From positions 1 to 9,212 of the forward strand of contig DASCMO010000124.1 in the NCBI GenBank assembly GCA_036010965.1: a stretch of DNA of 9,212 bases, in the 5' to 3' direction. How positions within the stretch are numbered: position 1 is the stretch's first letter; each line of letters starts with the position of its first letter. Source of the stretch: GCA-2686265 sp036010965. GTDB lineage: Bacteria > Planctomycetota > UBA1135 > GCA-002686595. The translations under genes and the position numbers were made by a program. The notes beneath the pieces are model-generated. The model saw only the letters and a list, made by a program, of their open reading frames with translations. It had not been told where the DNA came from and searched no databases. Below are positions 7,152 through 9,212 of the stretch, piece after piece.

Positions 7152-7598
7152 ATGAGCTCCAAACCCTGGTACACCAACGGTTTACGATTCTCCTGCACGC
7201 GCTGCGGCAACTGCTGCCGGACCCATGGCGAGCACGCCTTCATCTATCTGGCGGATGCGGACATCGAGGCCATCTCCACCCACCTGGGCCTGTCGCGCGA
7301 GCGCTTCCTCGAGGAACATTGCGATTTTGAAGAGGGCTGGGTGATCCTGCGCACGACCTCTCCCGACTGTCCGTTCCTGACGGCGGAGCACGGCTGTTCG
7401 ATCTACCCGGTGCGCCCGCGCCAGTGCGCCAGCTGGCCCTTCTGGGAGGAGAACCTCGAGCGCACGCGCTGGGAGGGCGAGGTCAGCGATGTCTGCCCGG
7501 GAATCGGCAAGGGTCCTCTCCACCCCGCCGCGGAGGTCGAGCGCATCGCGCGCGAGACCGAGGAGTGGTACGGCGAGGAGTCGTCCCTGGGGCGCTAG
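7152..7598 (+). CDS. YkgJ-family CxxCxxCC zinc/iron-chelating protein
   Basis: A small 148-aa cytoplasmic protein of the putative zinc- or iron-chelating family (CxxCxxCC, UPF0153/YkgJ type). The N-terminus has FSCTRCGNCC, with C15, C18, C21 and C22. Further conserved cysteines follow in PDCPFL (C73), GCSIYPVRPRQC (C82 and C92, the usual 'C-x-I-Y-x-x-R-P-x-x-C' signature) and DVCPGIG (C115). C57 is extra. Together they could hold a metal ion or an iron-sulfur cluster; no specific reaction is established for the family. There is no signal peptide or membrane segment. The length is normal for the short members. It is transcribed away from the sigma54-activator gene, stands alone, and converges with the crotonase gene, stop codons 15 bp apart. 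The longer upstream frame is rejected because it runs antisense to the FHA/GAF coding region and a good ribosome binding site precedes this ATG. Confidence 0.92.
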   Translation: MSSKPWYTNGLRFSCTRCGNCCRTHGEHAFIYLADADIEAISTHLGLSRERFLEEHCDFEEGWVILRTTSPDCPFLTAEHGCSIYPVRPRQCASWPFWEENLERTRWEGEVSDVCPGIGKGPLHPAAEVERIARETEEWYGEESSLGR

Positions 7599-7613
7599 CC
7601 CCCATCGTCCGGC

Positions 7614-8435
7614 CTAGCGTCCCTCGAAGCGCGGGGGGCGCTTCTCGGCAAAAGCCTCGAGCGCCTCCGTGCGGTCGCGGGTGGGCAGGGTCAGCTCGTA
7701 GCAGCGCGCCTCCAGCTCCAGGCCCTCGGCCAGGGGCAGCTCCAAGCCCTGGTCGACGGCCCGCTTGGCGGCGCGCACGGCGACGGGCCCGTTGGCGGCG
7801 ATCGAGTCGGCCAGCTCCATGGCGCAGGCCCGCAGGGCGCCGGGCTCGGCGACGCGCCCGACGAGACCGATGCGCTCCGCTTCGGCCGCGTCGATGCGAC
7901 GGGCGCTGAGGATCAACTCCTTCGCGCGCGCCTTGCCGATCAAGCGCGGCAGGCGTTGGGTCCCGCCGGCGCCGGGGATGATGGCCAGGGAGGTCTCGGT
8001 CAGACCAACGCGCGCGTGGGAGGCGGCCACGCGCAGATCGCAGGCCAGCATCAGCTCCGCGCCCCCGCCGAAGGCGAAGCCGCCGACGACCGCGACGGTC
8101 GGCTGGGGCATGGCCTCCACGTCGTCCATCAGGGCGCGGATGTTGCGCACGAAGTGGGGTACGCGCTCGGCGGGCATCGTGCGCCGCTCCTTGAGGTCCG
8201 CGCCGGCGCAGAAGGCCTTCTCACCCGCTCCGGTGATCAGCAGGCAGCGCAGGGAGAGGTCCTCGCGCAGCTCGGCGAGCAGGGTTCGCAGGCGCCGCAA
8301 GGTAGCGAAGGAGAGGCAGTTCATGACCTCCGGTCGCTCGATCGTGAGCCACGCAAGGTCGCCCTCGCGCTCCAGGGAGACGAGCTCGGGGAGATCGGGG
8401 ACATCCTCGGGAAACTGGTCGGCGACGCTCGTCAT
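7614..8435 (-). CDS. Enoyl-CoA hydratase/isomerase, 3-methylglutaconyl-CoA hydratase (AUH/LiuC)-like
   Basis: A 273-aa crotonase-fold enzyme. Oxyanion-hole and CoA-site motif FCAGADLKE is at 75-83 and FGGGAELMLACD at 122-133. The two catalytic glutamates, E127 and E147 (in GLTETSLAIIPGAGGTQRL), are 20 residues apart, as in active hydratases. From recalled sequence it resembles human AUH along most of its length: ADLKER, CDLRVAAS, LAIIPGAGGTQRLPR, and the C-terminal LPTRD...AFAEKRPPRFEG. It therefore most likely hydrates 3-methylglutaconyl-CoA in leucine breakdown, although broader enoyl-CoA hydratase activity cannot be excluded. Length is typical. The ATG at 8433-8435 is chosen because it gives the usual N-terminus; a GTG at 8472-8474 would add 13 residues, and neither has a clear ribosome binding site. 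It follows the GT9 gene on the same strand by about 50 bp, and no other leucine-pathway gene is visible nearby. Confidence 0.93.
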   Translation of the reverse strand: MTSVADQFPEDVPDLPELVSLEREGDLAWLTIERPEVMNCLSFATLRRLRTLLAELREDLSLRCLLITGAGEKAFCAGADLKERRTMPAERVPHFVRNIRALMDDVEAMPQPTVAVVGGFAFGGGAELMLACDLRVAASHARVGLTETSLAIIPGAGGTQRLPRLIGKARAKELILSARRIDAAEAERIGLVGRVAEPGALRACAMELADSIAANGPVAVRAAKRAVDQGLELPLAEGLELEARCYELTLPTRDRTEALEAFAEKRPPRFEGR

Positions 8436-8486
8436 GACGCACAGAAGGTAGGCCCTCGGCGGACTCGAAGCCACCGCGCGAATAGC

Positions 8487-9212
8487 TCAGGTCCCGATCA
8501 GCTCGCGCACGCTCTCCACCACCCGCTCGGGGTCGAACCCGACCATGCAGGCGCGCTGCGCCGGGGGCACCAGGGGACAGCGTTCGAGATGGCAGGGAGA
8601 GCAGGAGAGCTCGAGCCGGTGAGCGCGGACGCGGTCGGGGTCCAGGGCGAGGTGGCGCGGGTCGGTCGGCCCAAACAGGACCACCGCCACCGCGCCCGCC
8701 GCGCGCGCCACGTGCAGGGTGCCGCAGTCGGCCGTCACCATGCACGCGGCGGAGGCGCACAGGGCCGCCAGCTCCGGCAGGGCGGGGGCCGGATCGGTCA
8801 GGGAGCTCGCCCCCGCCCGACCCGCGAGGGCGCGCGCGATCACGCTCTCGCCCGGCGCGCCGAGCACCAGGGCGCGCGGCAGGCCGGCGCCGGCGAGGGC
8901 CGCCAGCAGTCCCTCCCAGAAGGCGCGCGGGAGGCCCTTGGCCGAGCCCTCGCGCGCCGCCGCGTTGAGCAGGAGGTACGGCTCGCCCGGCGCCAGACCC
9001 AGGGCGTCGAGGCGCTCCCGGGCGGCCGCCAGGGCCGGCGGCGTGGGCGCGAGGCGCGGCACGCCGCTCACCTCGACGCCCACCAGAGCCCCGAGCTCGG
9101 TGCAGACCGCATCGAAAGGGCGCGGCAACCAGCGCGGAGGGCGACCGGTGCGGCCGCGGCCGACCGCGACCGCGCCGCGCTCGCGGGCCGGGCGCACGGC
9201 GGCGGTCAGCAG
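8487..9212 (-). CDS. GT9 family glycosyltransferase, heptosyltransferase-like (5' end beyond window)
   Basis: The visible part is the C-terminal 241 residues of a glycosyltransferase of the lipopolysaccharide heptosyltransferase type (GT9). The full protein is usually about 330-360 aa, so roughly the first 100 residues lie outside the window. The nucleotide-sugar domain is present: YLLLNAA followed by GSAKGLP (the usual 'GS...K.WP' region), then TADCGTLHVARAAG (160-173) and LFGPTDP (179-185). These match the 'DSG..H.A.A.G.P...FGPTDP' signature, with Cys for Ser. A late cysteine pattern, C204, C207, C212 and C222 (CSPCHLERCPL...RACM), is typical of this family. Such enzymes add a sugar from an NDP-heptose-like donor to lipid A-core at the inner membrane's cytoplasmic face, implying a lipopolysaccharide-type outer membrane. 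An apparent start at 9197 (GTG) is internal: the frame continues upstream as LLTAA to the window edge. The exact sugar and acceptor are unknown. Confidence 0.9.
   Translation of the reverse strand: MLTAAVRPARERGAVAVGRGRTGRPPRWLPRPFDAVCTELGALVGVEVSGVPRLAPTPPALAAARERLDALGLAPGEPYLLLNAAAREGSAKGLPRAFWEGLLAALAGAGLPRALVLGAPGESVIARALAGRAGASSLTDPAPALPELAALCASAACMVTADCGTLHVARAAGAVAVVLFGPTDPRHLALDPDRVRAHRLELSCSPCHLERCPLVPPAQRACMVGFDPERVVESVRELIGT

Noticed and set aside
7589..7602. Hairpin GGGGC-GCTA-GCCCC at the convergent gene junction, considered as a terminator.
   Set aside because: The stem is only 5 bp, overlaps the stop codon of the YkgJ-type gene, and has no T-tract on either strand. In sequence this GC-rich it is expected by chance.

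Overview
The window is about 9.2 kb of very GC-rich bacterial DNA. It holds six protein-coding genes and no RNA gene, CRISPR array or insertion sequence that I could recognise. Two genes are cut by the window edges: the kinase at the left edge lacks its C-terminus, and the glycosyltransferase at the right edge lacks its N-terminus. The organism is probably Gram-negative, because it has a GT9 (heptosyltransferase-type) glycosyltransferase and a secreted protein with a Sec signal. A large transmembrane Ser/Thr kinase, an FHA-GAF-sigma54 activator and a secreted protein opening with a 'TLRDGRRIEG' beta-domain fit Planctomycetota best. Myxococcota or a related high-GC phylum is a real alternative. 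This is inference from gene style; there is no rRNA to settle it.

Left block (1-7052, all minus strand). Transcription runs from right to left through three genes. The first encodes a sigma54-dependent activator with an N-terminal FHA domain and a GAF domain in place of a receiver domain. After 54 bp comes an exported 526-aa protein with a signal peptide, four tryptophan-centred repeats and a peptidase-MA-like core. That core keeps the metal ligands but has His where the catalytic Glu should be. After only 7 bp comes a GTG-started transmembrane Ser/Thr kinase of at least 1097 aa, with a long helical extracytoplasmic region and a beta-rich concanavalin/LamG-like domain. The close spacing suggests one operon. 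A kinase encoded with a phosphothreonine-binding (FHA) transcription factor suggests an envelope-to-gene signalling cassette, with the exported protein as a possible partner of the kinase ectodomain.

Middle (7053-7151) is a short divergent intergenic region. To its right, on the plus strand, lies a 148-aa CxxCxxCC (YkgJ-type) metal-chelating protein with a clear ribosome binding site.

Right block (7614-9212, minus strand). A GT9 family glycosyltransferase is followed, about 50 bp later, by a crotonase closely resembling 3-methylglutaconyl-CoA hydratase (AUH/LiuC). The plus-strand YkgJ gene and the crotonase gene converge with only 15 bp between their stop codons.

The high GC content produces many long antisense open frames, including a 754-codon one opposite the kinase. 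I treat these as shadows.
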